From the NCBI RefSeq assembly GCF_001305855.1, contig NZ_LIXZ01000003.1, positions 124,001 to 188,000 on the forward strand: a stretch of 64,000 nucleotides of DNA, written 5' to 3'. This stretch comes from Rossellomorea vietnamensis. GTDB taxonomy: Bacteria > Bacillota > Bacilli > Bacillales > Bacillaceae_B. Position numbers and translations under genes: made by a program. Below the pieces are notes generated by a model that was given only the letters and a program-made list of their open reading frames with translations, made no database searches and had not been told where the DNA came from. This document shows, one piece after another, positions 44,440-54,456 of this stretch. Position 1 is the first letter of the stretch, and the number at the start of each line of letters is the position of its first letter.

Positions 44440-44447
44440 ATTTGTGG

Positions 44448-44993
44448 TCAATATTCTTCTTTTAATAAAGAACAGACAGCCGCATCGCAGAAAACGCCTT
44501 TTTCAAATGCCGCTTTTCTCAATATGCCTTCAAACGTAAAGCCGGCTTTTTCAAGACTACTCTTCGACGCCACATTTTCAGGGTCGTAATACGCTTCAAT
44601 CCGATTAAGATTCATTTCTTCAAAGCCGTATGCGAGGATCGGCTGCAATACTTCTGTGATAACCCCTTGTCTCCAGTAAACTGGATGAACCTCAAATCCT
44701 ATCTCGGCTTTAAAATGTTCTTTCTCCCATTGATGAAACCCGCAGCTTCCAATGATTTCGTCGGTTCCTTTCAGGGCAATCCCCCAACGTATCCCTTCAT
44801 TTATGTGAAACCTTTCGTTCCACTTCTCGATGATCTCTACTGCCTGTTTTTCCTCTTGAAATGTTTCCAAATCATAATATCGGGTGACTTCATCTTTTGA
44901 GAAATAATCAAAAACACGGGGAGCATCCCCTTCTTTCATCTGCCGTAAGCGAAATCTTTCTGTTTCAAGTGCCGGAAAAGTTCGTGTCAACAT
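44448..44993 (-). CDS. GNAT-family N-acetyltransferase, RimJ/RimL type
   Basis: 181 residues from the ATG that sits seven bases after AAGGAGA (an ATG six bases earlier is too close to that site). The opening TFPALETERFRLRQMKEGDA, the acetyl-CoA region VHPVYWRQGVITEVLQPIL and the ending NVASKSSLEKAGFTFEGILRKA are typical of RimJ/RimL-like enzymes that acetylate protein N-termini or small amines. Substrate is unknown. Single-gene unit. Confidence 0.85.
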   Translation of the reverse strand: MLTRTFPALETERFRLRQMKEGDAPRVFDYFSKDEVTRYYDLETFQEEKQAVEIIEKWNERFHINEGIRWGIALKGTDEIIGSCGFHQWEKEHFKAEIGFEVHPVYWRQGVITEVLQPILAYGFEEMNLNRIEAYYDPENVASKSSLEKAGFTFEGILRKAAFEKGVFCDAAVCSLLKEEY

Positions 44994-45148
44994 TCTCATT
45001 CTCCTTTGCTTCTTGTTCTCCTTAAGTATTCAACACTGGATTTTCCAATGCCTTCTTGAAAGAGAAAGTTTTTATAAAATCGCCGATTGTGTTCTTTCCT
45101 TCATCTGGTTACAATCGATGTATTAGAAGAAAAAGGATGGGGATTGCG

Positions 45149-46756
45149 TTGAAAGCGGATAAACTACTGGTAAGTACTGCCCTATTCACCGGGAATGCGA
45201 CTTCTCCAATCGACGGCTTTGTTGCAGTAAAAGATGATGTGATCATTGGGGTTGGCCCCCGTTCGGAGATGGAGAGTTTCATAGGACCCTCTACGGAAAT
45301 CAGGGATGCCGGAAACCGCCTGGTGACGGCAGGGTTCCATGATTTTCATCTTCATTGGTTCTTAGGAGCGATGTTTGAAGGGTTCTGTCAACTGACTTTC
45401 GGATATACCGAGGAAATGACGGTGAGAATGGTGGCTGAATACGCCCGGGAACATCCCGATGAAGAATGGGTGCTCGGATTCGGATGGCATCATGTTCGCT
45501 GGCCTGGCCAGACTCTTCCCACTCGCCATTCATTGGATCGATACCTGCCCCACCGCCCCGTTGTGCTGCTCAATGAAGAAGCTCATAGCGCATGGCTGAA
45601 TACGGCTGCCCTCGAGAAATTGGGAATCCACCGGGATACTCCCGAACCTCCCTTCGGAAAGATTGAAAAAGATGAGAACGGTGAACCGACGGGATTTTTA
45701 TATGAGACGGCAGTACAGTATGTGGCGGAAGCTTTTACATTTGAAAAGAAAGCAAAGGACAGACTGATGAACGGAATGCTGAAGAAAACGGCATCCTACG
45801 GAATCACTTCCGTTGCTGACATGCTGCCTCTTCCCGGTTATACATTGGGAGATCCCGGGTTTTATCGGGAATTTGAAGAAAAAGGGGAGCTGACGACACG
45901 CATTCACTTTCTGGACGTGCTGGATGGTGATCTCGAGCGTGGCAGGTATTATAGGGAGACGTATCAGTCGGATAAGCTTCAGTTTTCAGGTTTGAAGCAG
46001 TTCCTGGATGGGGTCCCCCTGACGTATACCGGTTATTTGCTTCAGCCATACTATGACCGTCCAACTGAAAAAGGCGGGACGATATATGAACCTCATGTAT
46101 ACCAAAAATGGATCGAGGATGCGGACCGGGAAGGGTTCCGGATTCGCCTTCACGCTTGCGGCGATGCGGCTGTGAGACTCGGACTGGATCTATATGAGCA
46201 TGCGCGGGATGTGAATGGCACACGGGATTCACGGCATACAATCGAGCATATTGAGGTCTGCAGTCCAGATGACTTTGAGCGCTTTCAGAAGCTCGGAGTC
46301 ATCGCATCCATCCAACCTGAGCATCTGACGTCCGGTTCAATGGACACTCATGCTTATCTGGACCGACTCGGGATGAAGCGGGCACGCTATACGTGGCCGA
46401 TCGGTTCATTGCAGAAGCATGACGCACCCATTGCATTCGGAACGGACTTTCCGATTGTGGACTTGAATCCGATGCTCGGTCTATACAGGGCCGTCACCCG
46501 GAAGCATGAAGACGGTTCTCCTCAAGGCGGATGGAATCCCCAGGAGAAAATTTCCTTGGCCCATTCCCTGATCCACTACACGAAATCCCCTGCTTACGGA
46601 AACTTCAGGGAGCATGATCTAGGAACGATCGAGGTCGGGAAGAAAGCTGATATAGCCGTTTTGGACCGGAACCCATTCGAAATTGAGGCAGAGGAACTGC
46701 TTGAGACAAGTGTATGGATGACGCTGATGGACGGCCGGATTGTGTATGAAAAGTAG
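45149..46756 (+). CDS. Amidohydrolase family 3 protein (YtcJ-like)
   Basis: About 535 residues. TTG at 45149 has AAAAGGATGGGGA at good distance; the ATG at 45137 is inside that box and an even longer frame begins at 45056, so the start is uncertain. The metal-binding HDFHLHW motif follows the first strand, HACGDAA and HTIEHIEV give further ligands, and GTDFPIVDLNP carries the catalytic Asp. The C-terminus EVGKKADIAVLDRNPF is the usual amidohydrolase ending. Such enzymes hydrolyse amides or formamides; the substrate is unknown. Confidence 0.85.
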   Translation: MKADKLLVSTALFTGNATSPIDGFVAVKDDVIIGVGPRSEMESFIGPSTEIRDAGNRLVTAGFHDFHLHWFLGAMFEGFCQLTFGYTEEMTVRMVAEYAREHPDEEWVLGFGWHHVRWPGQTLPTRHSLDRYLPHRPVVLLNEEAHSAWLNTAALEKLGIHRDTPEPPFGKIEKDENGEPTGFLYETAVQYVAEAFTFEKKAKDRLMNGMLKKTASYGITSVADMLPLPGYTLGDPGFYREFEEKGELTTRIHFLDVLDGDLERGRYYRETYQSDKLQFSGLKQFLDGVPLTYTGYLLQPYYDRPTEKGGTIYEPHVYQKWIEDADREGFRIRLHACGDAAVRLGLDLYEHARDVNGTRDSRHTIEHIEVCSPDDFERFQKLGVIASIQPEHLTSGSMDTHAYLDRLGMKRARYTWPIGSLQKHDAPIAFGTDFPIVDLNPMLGLYRAVTRKHEDGSPQGGWNPQEKISLAHSLIHYTKSPAYGNFREHDLGTIEVGKKADIAVLDRNPFEIEAEELLETSVWMTLMDGRIVYEK

Positions 46757-46775
46757 CGGCAGCTTAAAAATAAAT

Positions 46776-46818
46776 AGAGGTCCGTCCCTCATATCCGGGG
46801 ACGGACCTCTATTTTTAT
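46776..46818. terminator. Bidirectional terminator of convergent genes, repeat pair
   Basis: AGAGGTCCGTCCC and GGGACGGACCTCT flank about ten bases, with A-rich and TTTTTATTTT flanks. The arms are two copies of the dispersed decamer. Confidence 0.9.
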
Positions 46819-47948
46819 TTTGTTTCCGGTTCTTGGAGTCCGCCGCCGCGGATGGTTTTTTCCTGGAATGGGAGGTTGAGTTCTTTGCTTAGTTTTTCAA
46901 GGAAGCTCAGCTCGCGCTTTGAGACGAGGCAGATGACGGTTCCTTCTGCACCCATGCGGCCGGTTCTTCCTGAACGGTGGATGTACTGCTTCGTGTCGCT
47001 CGGAAAATCGAAATGGATGACGTGTGTGACATCCGTGATATCGAGGCCGCGTGCCGCGACATCGGTTGTCAGAAGCATGGATACCTTACCTGAGCGGAAA
47101 CGGTCAAGGGATTGCTTACGTTCCATCTTGTTTGAGTCTCCTGCGAGTACTTCAAGCTCGACTCCCTTAAATTTAAGCTTTTCTTCCATTTCAGAGAGTT
47201 TCTCCAATTGATTGAAAAATACCAGTGCCTTGATTCCTTTGAAGTAAGAGATGCTCCTGAGGGCTTCCATCTTATCCCGCAGTTCACTATACACAAAGAC
47301 ATGATCCACTTTCGGATTATCGAGGTTGGCTTCCATTTTGACAATTTCATGGTTCTGTAAGAGAGAGTCGGCTACTTGTTCCGTTTCATCTGATAAAGTT
47401 GCAGAGAAGAAAAGCACCTGACGCTCTTTCAAAGTCGATTTGATGATATCCTTCACTTCGCGGATATGTTCTGATGAAATCATTAAATCAAATTCATCGA
47501 CGACGATGGTTTTCACTTCATGCATCTTCAGCTTTTTCATTTTCATCAGTTCGATCAGGCGACCTGTTGTTCCGACTACGATATGCGGCTTTTTCTTCAG
47601 CTTCTCGACCTGTTTTTTAATGTTCGCCCCTCCGATGAAGGCAGCGCTCGTGATGTCTGTTCCCTTCGCCCATTTCTGGATTTCCTGATGGATCTGCATG
47701 ACCAGCTCTCTTGATGGTGCGAGGATTACAGCCTGTGCCTGTTTTCTTGATGGATCGATGGCCTGGATGATCGGCAGTAAATATGCGAGGGTTTTCCCGG
47801 TCCCCGTCGGTGATTCACATACGACATCCTTCCCCTCCAAGATGAGGGGCACGACTTTTTCCTGTACAGGGGTGAAGGCGGTAAATCCTGATTCTTCCCA
47901 GTTTTTCTGGAGAGACGGGGAATGTATAATTTCTGAAATTGAATTCAT
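46815..47948 (-). CDS. yfmL: DEAD-box family RNA helicase, YfmL-like
   Basis: 377 residues, matching YfmL length. Q motif region GFTAFTPVQEKVVPLIL, motif I SPTGTGKT at 46-53, motif II DEFD at 151-154 in place of the usual DEAD, SAT in FFSATL, and the C-terminal HRSGRTGRMG motif. YfmL has been linked to ribosome assembly in Bacillus subtilis. There is no C-terminal RNA-binding extension. It is followed by a repeat-based terminator and lies 15 bases after the histidine kinase gene on the same strand. Confidence 0.85.
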   Translation of the reverse strand: MNSISEIIHSPSLQKNWEESGFTAFTPVQEKVVPLILEGKDVVCESPTGTGKTLAYLLPIIQAIDPSRKQAQAVILAPSRELVMQIHQEIQKWAKGTDITSAAFIGGANIKKQVEKLKKKPHIVVGTTGRLIELMKMKKLKMHEVKTIVVDEFDLMISSEHIREVKDIIKSTLKERQVLFFSATLSDETEQVADSLLQNHEIVKMEANLDNPKVDHVFVYSELRDKMEALRSISYFKGIKALVFFNQLEKLSEMEEKLKFKGVELEVLAGDSNKMERKQSLDRFRSGKVSMLLTTDVAARGLDITDVTHVIHFDFPSDTKQYIHRSGRTGRMGAEGTVICLVSKRELSFLEKLSKELNLPFQEKTIRGGGLQEPETK

Positions 47949-47962
47949 TGAATTCGTCCTTT

Positions 47963-49285
47963 CTAATCGGCAAAGTCGGAGGTAGTCTCACTTTCCTTTA
48001 CGGGTAAGCTGATCTCCACTGCCGTTCCTTTTTGTTTTTCACTTTGAAAGTGTATATGTCCTTTGTGTCGTTCGATGATTTTTTGACAAACAGCGAGGCC
48101 AAGACCCGTCCCTTTTTCTTTGGTCGAGTAAAACGGCTCTCCGAGATGCTCGATTCGTTCCGGGTCCATTCCCACCCCATTGTCCTTTACGATGACATGA
48201 GCGTCCGTTCCATGCTGGACCAATGTGATTGAGACCCTTCCATCCCTGGATGGGGGGATCGCTTCCACGGCATTTTTAATGATATTGATGAAAACCTGTT
48301 TCAGCTGATTTGACTCGCATAATACACACAAAGGTTTTTCAGACAGGTTCTCATATATAATGGACACGTTATCAAGATTGGCCTGTGCTTCCATAAGGAC
48401 GAGGACCTGCTGGAGGATATCGTCAATTCTTTCATGACGAAAATGGGTTTCTTGTTGTTTTCCAAGAATCAGCATCTCACCTGAAATCAAATCGATTCGA
48501 TCCACTTCAGAGAGCATAATGTCCAAATGATTGTGGTTGATGGTATTGGTCGTTTGCATAAGTTGGATAAATCCCTTGAGAGATGTGAGCGGGTTGCGAA
48601 TTTCATGGGCAACGGCCGCTGCTAACTGGCCAATGACGGAAAGTTTCTCAGATGCGACCACCATTTCTTCGTTTTCCCGATTCAATGTGATATCCCTTGC
48701 GATTGCAAACATTCCCGTCACCTCTCGATTAATGATAATCGGAACGAGGGAGCACCGCAGGATCTTTCCTTTATTATCGCCGATATGAATTTTCGTTTCA
48801 AAGGTAGATGCGAGACCTTTGAACGTAGCGAAAAAGTAGTCTGTCACCCGCTTCATTTCTTCTTCATCCAAGAATTCACTAAATTTCACTTCCTTTAACT
48901 CATCATGGGTGAATTCAAGCAACCCCTCAGCTTCTGCGTTCACAGATACGACATGCCCATCCAGGCTAAGCTCTAAGACAGCATCGGGATTTTGTTCGAA
49001 CAGGGAATGATAATGCTGATTCCTTATTTGGAGCTGCTTCTCTTTTTTCGACAGTTTCTCGTTGGAAAGAATCAGCTCATTTGTCCTGCGGTATATGAGA
49101 AAAAAAATGATGATACCTGTTACAAACGTAAATAACCAGCCCTTATAGCGCTGAAAATATATATACATACTAAGCTTTTCATGTGCGATAATCATAAAAA
49201 CATAATCTGACAACACAATCCATAATGCGCCTAACAATACATAGGTGACGGATATTTTCAAGGCAATATCTTTAGCTTGTTTCAT
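47963..49285 (-). CDS. PAS-domain sensor histidine kinase, orphan
   Basis: 440 residues. Two membrane helices at about 11-33 and 48-66, a PAS domain at about 90-200 (LFEQNPDAVLELSLDGHVVS, FAIARDIT), a HisKA domain with His227 in AAAVAHEIRNPLTSLKGF, and an ATPase domain with INIIKNAVEAIP, VKDNGVGM and GTGLGLAVCQKI. The layout is that of KinA-E-like sporulation and stress kinases of Bacillus. No response regulator gene is adjacent, so its partner, perhaps Spo0F, is not shown here. Confidence 0.88.
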   Translation of the reverse strand: MKQAKDIALKISVTYVLLGALWIVLSDYVFMIIAHEKLSMYIYFQRYKGWLFTFVTGIIIFFLIYRRTNELILSNEKLSKKEKQLQIRNQHYHSLFEQNPDAVLELSLDGHVVSVNAEAEGLLEFTHDELKEVKFSEFLDEEEMKRVTDYFFATFKGLASTFETKIHIGDNKGKILRCSLVPIIINREVTGMFAIARDITLNRENEEMVVASEKLSVIGQLAAAVAHEIRNPLTSLKGFIQLMQTTNTINHNHLDIMLSEVDRIDLISGEMLILGKQQETHFRHERIDDILQQVLVLMEAQANLDNVSIIYENLSEKPLCVLCESNQLKQVFINIIKNAVEAIPPSRDGRVSITLVQHGTDAHVIVKDNGVGMDPERIEHLGEPFYSTKEKGTGLGLAVCQKIIERHKGHIHFQSEKQKGTAVEISLPVKESETTSDFAD

Positions 49286-49349
49286 GATGTGAAGTTCACC
49301 TAAATTCCAATAGTCTTTCCCCTATGGTTTCACAATTCTTACCAATTTA

Positions 49350-50552
49350 TCAATAATCTTTCCCCTTTTTCTCCCCTTTAAGGAACAATGTAGATAAAGG
49401 ATAGATTCCCACGCTTTGTATCAGGAGTGAGAGCATGATGACTCCGAATGTTAAGGAGTGCAGAAGAAATGGGCCTTGATCATCTAGACCCAATAATAAA
49501 GCAACAGACATCGTTCCTTTAATTCCAGCCCAGGTTAAGATGGATACTTCCTTCCATCCATACTGCATCCTCCATGTTTCTTTCATTTTTACAACACCAA
49601 TAATAATAACATAGCGAACAAATAATGAGAGAACAAAAAGGAAGAAGATCCATCCGGTTAAAGAAAAAGATAAATATCGTGTTGTCTGGATTCCGATCAA
49701 TAAGAATAAAAAAGTCAGAATGGTCGGTTCAATAACGGTCCAGAAACCATCCAGGTCCTTCCTGAAGTGATTTTCCTTTATTGTTTTTCCATATTCATAG
49801 GAAAGCATGATTCCTGAGGATACTGTTGCAAGGACGCCTGAGACACCCAACTCCTCCCCCACGTAAAAGGTTCCGTATGCAAGGATGATACTCAGCATGA
49901 TCTGATATCGCGAATCTGTCGTGAAGTGGATCGCTTTACTCGCCATCCATCCAAGCGTCACACCCAACACGATCCCTCCCAGAGAAACCAACAGGAATTC
50001 TCCCATGAAAGAAGAAATGGAAAACGTCTCCCCTCCAAAGTAGATTCCGGCCACAACTGTAAAGAGAACGATACTTGTGCCGTCATTGATCATCGATTCC
50101 CCCTCCACTACATCGGCTATGTCGTCTCTGTTTGAAGATTCCTTCAAAACCGATACGACTGAAATCGGATCCGTCGGTGTTAAGATTGCAGAAATCAGTA
50201 AAGCTTCTCCATAGGTCATAGGGATCCAGGGATGTAAACCGTAGTACGTAAGGAGACTCATCAATAACGTAGTGATGACGATACCGACCGTACTTAGGAG
50301 AGTGATGATTCCAGCATGTTTCTTTAAAGCCTTTGCAGGAAATTGATAAGCGGATATAAATAAAAGTGCAGGCAGAAACCACTGGAATATAATATCCTTT
50401 GTCAGGGTGACATCAGAAAACGCTGGAATAAACGAGAGACCTATTCCAATGAGGAGCAAAACAACGGGAACAGGAATGTTCTTCTTCTTTTTATCAAATG
50501 TAAAGACGCTATAACCAATCATAAGCAAGATTAAAATATGTATAGGTTCGAT
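49350..50552 (-). CDS. NhaP-type Na+/H+ antiporter with apparent ATC start
   Basis: 400 residues if begun at ATC 50550-50552. This codon is eight bases after GGAGG and restores the usual NhaP opening (EPIHILILLMIGYSVFTFDK); upstream in frame is a TGA. Alternative starts are TTG 50528 or ATG 50522, which would lose the start of helix 1 and have no site. The protein has about 12 helices with ILTPTDPISVVSVLKES and EGESMINDGTSIVLF, carrying the ion-binding Asp residues. It exchanges Na+ (or K+) for H+. There is no C-terminal cytosolic domain. Confidence 0.8.
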   Translation of the reverse strand: MEPIHILILLMIGYSVFTFDKKKKNIPVPVVLLLIGIGLSFIPAFSDVTLTKDIIFQWFLPALLFISAYQFPAKALKKHAGIITLLSTVGIVITTLLMSLLTYYGLHPWIPMTYGEALLISAILTPTDPISVVSVLKESSNRDDIADVVEGESMINDGTSIVLFTVVAGIYFGGETFSISSFMGEFLLVSLGGIVLGVTLGWMASKAIHFTTDSRYQIMLSIILAYGTFYVGEELGVSGVLATVSSGIMLSYEYGKTIKENHFRKDLDGFWTVIEPTILTFLFLLIGIQTTRYLSFSLTGWIFFLFVLSLFVRYVIIIGVVKMKETWRMQYGWKEVSILTWAGIKGTMSVALLLGLDDQGPFLLHSLTFGVIMLSLLIQSVGIYPLSTLFLKGEKKGKDY

Positions 50553-50702
50553 GATTCACACCTCCAGTTACAAGATTATTTCCACTCATTATATTTTACT
50601 AAACTTCACATCCAACCTTTTTCCTAATTTTTCAAATTAGTGTTTATTTTTCTAAGAGAAGGTAAAAAGAGAACAATATGATAGTGAAGGCAGGTGATGC
50701 GA

Positions 50703-51008
50703 ATGTTAAGTATGATGTATGGGAGCAAACCTTTCAGTAAAAGCGGTACAATCACTCTCCCCCATAAATGGAGGGAGAAGTTTGGACTGCTGCCGGGAAA
50801 ACTTGCAGAGCTCGTCTATCAAAACAATTGCCTCTATATTAAGCAGGCCACGCGGGACTCCACCCATAACAAACGCTACATCTCAGAAAAAGGAACGGTT
50901 CACATCCCGAAAGAACTCCGGGAAGAAATGGGCATGACGTATCCATCCTCCTACTGCCTGCACATCAACGAAAAAGACAACTGTTTTATGATCACAAGAG
51001 AGAAATAA
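50703..51008 (+). CDS. AbrB/SpoVT-like protein with two tandem swapped-hairpin repeats
   Basis: 101 residues from the ATG with AGGTGATGCGA. Two halves repeat one motif: FSKSGTITLPHKWREKFGL (about residues 10-28) and ISEKGTVHIPKELREEMGM (about 60-78), each like the AbrB/MazE swapped-hairpin DNA-binding unit. AbrB-type proteins need two such units, one from each partner; here both are on one chain. It is probably a transcription regulator or an antitoxin-like protein, but no toxin gene is adjacent. The start ATG is third in a cluster of start-like codons. Confidence 0.6.
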   Translation: MLSMMYGSKPFSKSGTITLPHKWREKFGLLPGKLAELVYQNNCLYIKQATRDSTHNKRYISEKGTVHIPKELREEMGMTYPSSYCLHINEKDNCFMITREK

Positions 51009-51090
51009 CGATACAAAGTATGTCATGAGCTCGAGCCTTCCCGAAGTGCCTTTGTTTCAAGATGATGTAAACTCGATAGCAATAAAAAAC

Positions 51091-51134
51091 AAGGTCCGTC
51101 CCTCACTACGTTAAAGCGATGAGGGACGGACCTT
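51091..51134 (-). terminator. Terminator inside the thrB tail, repeat pair
   Basis: AAGGTCCGTCCCTC and GAGGGACGGACCTT are 16 bases apart and followed by TTGTTTTTTATT on the minus strand. One arm forms the last thrB codons and the loop contains its stop codon. Confidence 0.9.
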
Positions 51135-52046
51135 TGGTTGTTGGAGGGTGATGCTGCTGCCAGATTGGGCAATGGATAGTTTACGGACATCCATGGATGG
51201 GAAGGATTGTTCGAGCTGGCGGTGGAGCCATTCACTTGCTTCCCGTTCCACAAAGCAGGCAATCGTCGGGCCCGCCCCGCTTAAAGCGACGCCGAAGGCA
51301 CCGAATCGATCCGCCACTTTTTCAACAGCATCGTAATGGGGAAGAAGCTTTCTCCGGTGAGGCTGATGATAACGATCCCGCTTCATCATTTTCCCGACCA
51401 TTTCCCAATCACCGGTCAGGAACGCTGCCACTAATACATTCGATATAGCTCCGGCCCCCACAGATTCTGAAAACGATAGAGTGGACGGAAGGACATTTCT
51501 TGAATCCGATGTTTTCAGCTCTGCTTTCGGGATGACACATACCACATCAATCGGAAGATCAGGTACCGTTATCAGGTTAACACCCTTTTCATGCTGACAG
51601 CTGACGACAAACCCTCCGTAGAGCGACGCACCTACGTTATCGGGATGACCTTCAAAACGATTGGCCAGCACCAGTTTCGTTTCCTGGGTCAAGTTGAGAC
51701 TGCATAATGCATTGGCGAGCTCGACCCCTGCCACGACGGCCGCTGCACTGGAACCGAGTCCCCTCGTCAAAGGGATATCACTTGATACGTACAAATGACA
51801 CGGAGCAGGCTTCTTTCCATATTCAGCCGCCACTTCCTTTACCACTTCTACTATGAAATGGGACTCATCATCCGGAAATACTTCAAGGGCAGATGACAGT
51901 GGAATCACCTGCCAGTCGTCTGCTTCTTGTGCCTCAACGGTTAAGAACACATTCAAAGCCAAACCGAGTGAGTCAAATCCGGCTCCTAAATTAGCTGTGC
52001 TTCCTGGGACGATGATTTTCCACGAGCGCGGTTGTCGGCCCTTCAT
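51111..52046 (-). CDS. thrB: Homoserine kinase
   Basis: 311 residues of the GHMP kinase family: [19 protein letters not shown] at the start, the ATP loop [20 protein letters not shown] and [16 protein letters not shown] near the end. It phosphorylates homoserine for threonine synthase. ATG overlaps the thrC stop (ATGA). Its last residues, KVRPSSL, are encoded by one arm of the repeat-based terminator and extend past the normal end of the domain. Confidence 0.96.
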   Translation of the reverse strand: MKGRQPRSWKIIVPGSTANLGAGFDSLGLALNVFLTVEAQEADDWQVIPLSSALEVFPDDESHFIVEVVKEVAAEYGKKPAPCHLYVSSDIPLTRGLGSSAAAVVAGVELANALCSLNLTQETKLVLANRFEGHPDNVGASLYGGFVVSCQHEKGVNLITVPDLPIDVVCVIPKAELKTSDSRNVLPSTLSFSESVGAGAISNVLVAAFLTGDWEMVGKMMKRDRYHQPHRRKLLPHYDAVEKVADRFGAFGVALSGAGPTIACFVEREASEWLHRQLEQSFPSMDVRKLSIAQSGSSITLQQPKVRPSSL

Positions 52047-53104
52047 ACCCCGATCGTTCCCTTAATATAATCCTTCACCATTTCACGATCGTTTGGCAGC
52101 TTAACAGGTGTGACCGGGCTGCACTCCATGGCTGTAACCGGATCTTTCAAGCCATTCCCCGTCAATACGGCGACTACCTTCGACCCTTGTTCAAGCAGCC
52201 CTTTTTCCAATGACTTCTTAATCCCTGCGATGGAAGCGCATGAAGCCGGCTCCGCGAAGATCCCTTCTTTCCTTGCCATAAGCTGATAGGCTTCAAGGAT
52301 TTCTTCATCCGTCACTTCATCTATATGTCCGTTTGATTCCTTCAGCGCGTCGACGGCCAATGTCCAGCTTGCCGGGTTTCCGATGCGGATGGCAGTGGCG
52401 ATCGTCTCGGGCTGGGGAAATACGCGGTCATGGACGAGAGCGGCTGCCCCTGATGCTTCAAAGCCGAACATCCGGGGAAGCGATGAAAATCTGCGGTCTG
52501 AATATTCCTTGAATCCTTTCCAGTATGCTGAAATATTCCCTGCATTCCCAACAGGTATCGCAAGCACATCCGGGGCTTCCCCTAAACCTTCTATAACCTC
52601 GAATGCCGCCGTTTTCTGTCCTTCCAATCGATATGGATTCACGGAATTCACAAGGGTGACGGATTCCGTTTTACTCAATTCCCGAACAATCTCGAGGGCT
52701 TCATCGAAATTCCCTTCGATCGAAATGATCTCGGCACCGTACATGACGGCTTGAGCCAATTTCCCTTGAGCGATTTTCCCTTCCGGAATGACGACGATGC
52801 AATGGATTCCCGCCCTTGCTGCATAAGCTGCAGCTGATGCAGAAGTATTGCCTGTCGAAGCGCAAATGACCGTAGAGCTGCCGGACTCCACCGCTTTCGC
52901 AACGGCAAGGACCATCCCCCGGTCCTTAAAGGAACCTGTCGGATTCGCCCCCTCCACCTTTGCATAAAGCTCGATGCCCCATTCCTCGGACAACGACTTC
53001 AGCTCGATCAATGGAGTGTTTCCTTCGTTTAAGCTTAATAGAGGAGTATCTGCATTTAATGGAAGATGTTCTCCGTACTGCTCCAGTAGTCCTTTCCACC
53101 TCAT
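52043..53104 (-). CDS. thrC: Threonine synthase
   Basis: 353 residues, the short bacterial form. PLP lysine at 60 in [10 protein letters not shown], the phosphate loop [12 protein letters not shown] and [14 protein letters not shown] are intact. It converts O-phosphohomoserine to threonine. ATG overlaps the hom stop and the end overlaps thrB, giving the usual coupled hom-thrC-thrB operon. Confidence 0.97.
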   Translation of the reverse strand: MRWKGLLEQYGEHLPLNADTPLLSLNEGNTPLIELKSLSEEWGIELYAKVEGANPTGSFKDRGMVLAVAKAVESGSSTVICASTGNTSASAAAYAARAGIHCIVVIPEGKIAQGKLAQAVMYGAEIISIEGNFDEALEIVRELSKTESVTLVNSVNPYRLEGQKTAAFEVIEGLGEAPDVLAIPVGNAGNISAYWKGFKEYSDRRFSSLPRMFGFEASGAAALVHDRVFPQPETIATAIRIGNPASWTLAVDALKESNGHIDEVTDEEILEAYQLMARKEGIFAEPASCASIAGIKKSLEKGLLEQGSKVVAVLTGNGLKDPVTAMECSPVTPVKLPNDREMVKDYIKGTIGV

Positions 53105-54399
53105 CCTTTTTCTCCTCCTTCTACGCGGTATGAGCTTTCAATCGAATGAACCGCTTCATAATCCTTCAGTTCCATCAGGATATCTTCGTAATGTTCCAGG
53201 GATGCCTTATGAGTCACCAGGACGATTTCAGCAAACTCATCACTGTCCAGTGGATTCTGAAGTATTTTCTCGAAACCGACTCCGTGATCCGAGAAGATGG
53301 ACGTCAGTTTGGCTAGAACGCCCACTTCGTCCTGAACATGCAGGCGGAGGAAATATTTCGAATGAATTTCATCAGGTTCTTTCAGTTTCTTCGGGAACTG
53401 GGGGTTCACGGCACTCTTCCCGTTTACACCCAGTCTCATATTCTTCATGATTCCCACCATATCCGATACAACAGCAGTCGCTGTAGGAAGACTCCCTGCC
53501 CCCGGACCGTAAAACATCGTTTCTCCCACTGCTTCGCCGTAAACGTACACTGCGTTATATTCATCATGTACAGAGGCGAGAGGGTGTTCATTTTGTAGAA
53601 GTGTAGGCTCGACGCTTACCTCGACCTTCTCCCCTTCCCGGTGGGCGTACCCGATGAGTTTCATCGTGTAGCCGAACTGCCCGGCATATTCAATGTCATC
53701 ACCCGTTACTTCCGTGATGCCTTTCACCTTCACATCAGCAAGGTCCACATTCATGGAGAATCCCAATGTGGACAGGATCGCCATCTTCCTCGCCGCATCC
53801 AATCCACCGACATCTGCCGTCGGATCCGCTTCTGCATAGCCGAGGTCCTGGGCTTCCTTCAGGACATCATCGAAGGTCCGTCCCTCTTTCGTCATCTTTG
53901 TCAAAATGAAGTTCGTTGTCCCGTTGACGATCCCCATCATTTTCGTGATGCGATCTGACGCAAGGCCGTCTACTAAACTTCTTAAAATCGGGATGCCTCC
54001 TGCAACGCTTGCTTCGTAGAATAAGTCACAGCCATTTTCTGAGGCAGCCCTCAGTAATTCAGGGCCATGGAGGGCCATGAGATCCTTGTTTGCCGTTACG
54101 ACATGCTTACCTTCGTTTAAAGCATGCAGGAGATGCTCCTTCGTTGCTTCGATCCCACCCATGACCTCGACCACAATATCAATTTCAGGGTCAAACAGGA
54201 CTTCCTCAGGATTTAAGGTCAATATGCTGTTTCCGATATCCAGTCCCCTGTCTTTCTCTAAATCCTGAACGAGGGCTTTTTTCACCGTCACCGGGCAGCC
54301 GATCTGGTGAGACAATTTATCCTGATGATTCTCTACTATCTTCACCACTCCGGCTCCCACCGTTCCGAGTCCTAAAAGTCCGATTGAAATTGATTCCAT
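53101..54399 (-). CDS. hom: Homoserine dehydrogenase with ACT domain
   Basis: 432 residues. NAD(P) motif [12 protein letters not shown], the catalytic region [14 protein letters not shown] and [21 protein letters not shown], and a C-terminal ACT domain ([19 protein letters not shown]) for feedback control. It reduces aspartate semialdehyde to homoserine. First gene of hom-thrC-thrB with AAATGGAGG upstream. It carries one full 14-base repeat copy at 53873-53886. Confidence 0.97.
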   Translation of the reverse strand: MESISIGLLGLGTVGAGVVKIVENHQDKLSHQIGCPVTVKKALVQDLEKDRGLDIGNSILTLNPEEVLFDPEIDIVVEVMGGIEATKEHLLHALNEGKHVVTANKDLMALHGPELLRAASENGCDLFYEASVAGGIPILRSLVDGLASDRITKMMGIVNGTTNFILTKMTKEGRTFDDVLKEAQDLGYAEADPTADVGGLDAARKMAILSTLGFSMNVDLADVKVKGITEVTGDDIEYAGQFGYTMKLIGYAHREGEKVEVSVEPTLLQNEHPLASVHDEYNAVYVYGEAVGETMFYGPGAGSLPTATAVVSDMVGIMKNMRLGVNGKSAVNPQFPKKLKEPDEIHSKYFLRLHVQDEVGVLAKLTSIFSDHGVGFEKILQNPLDSDEFAEIVLVTHKASLEHYEDILMELKDYEAVHSIESSYRVEGGEKG

Positions 54400-54456
54400 A
54401 AGCCGAAAACCTCCATTTGTTTATTTCTGATGTACATTTGTATTTGTATAGTGGAC

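Larger units (their letters stand above)
43605..44447. other. Gene-poor patch with a dispersed repeat and a tandem structured RNA
   Basis: I find no convincing protein gene here. It contains a G+C-rich ~130-base repeat (43699-43830), two structured RNA units (44050-44150 and 44172-44270) and a long hairpin at 44397-44439. The remaining sequence is A+T-rich. Two short open frames over the repeat are artefacts of its base composition. Confidence 0.7.
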
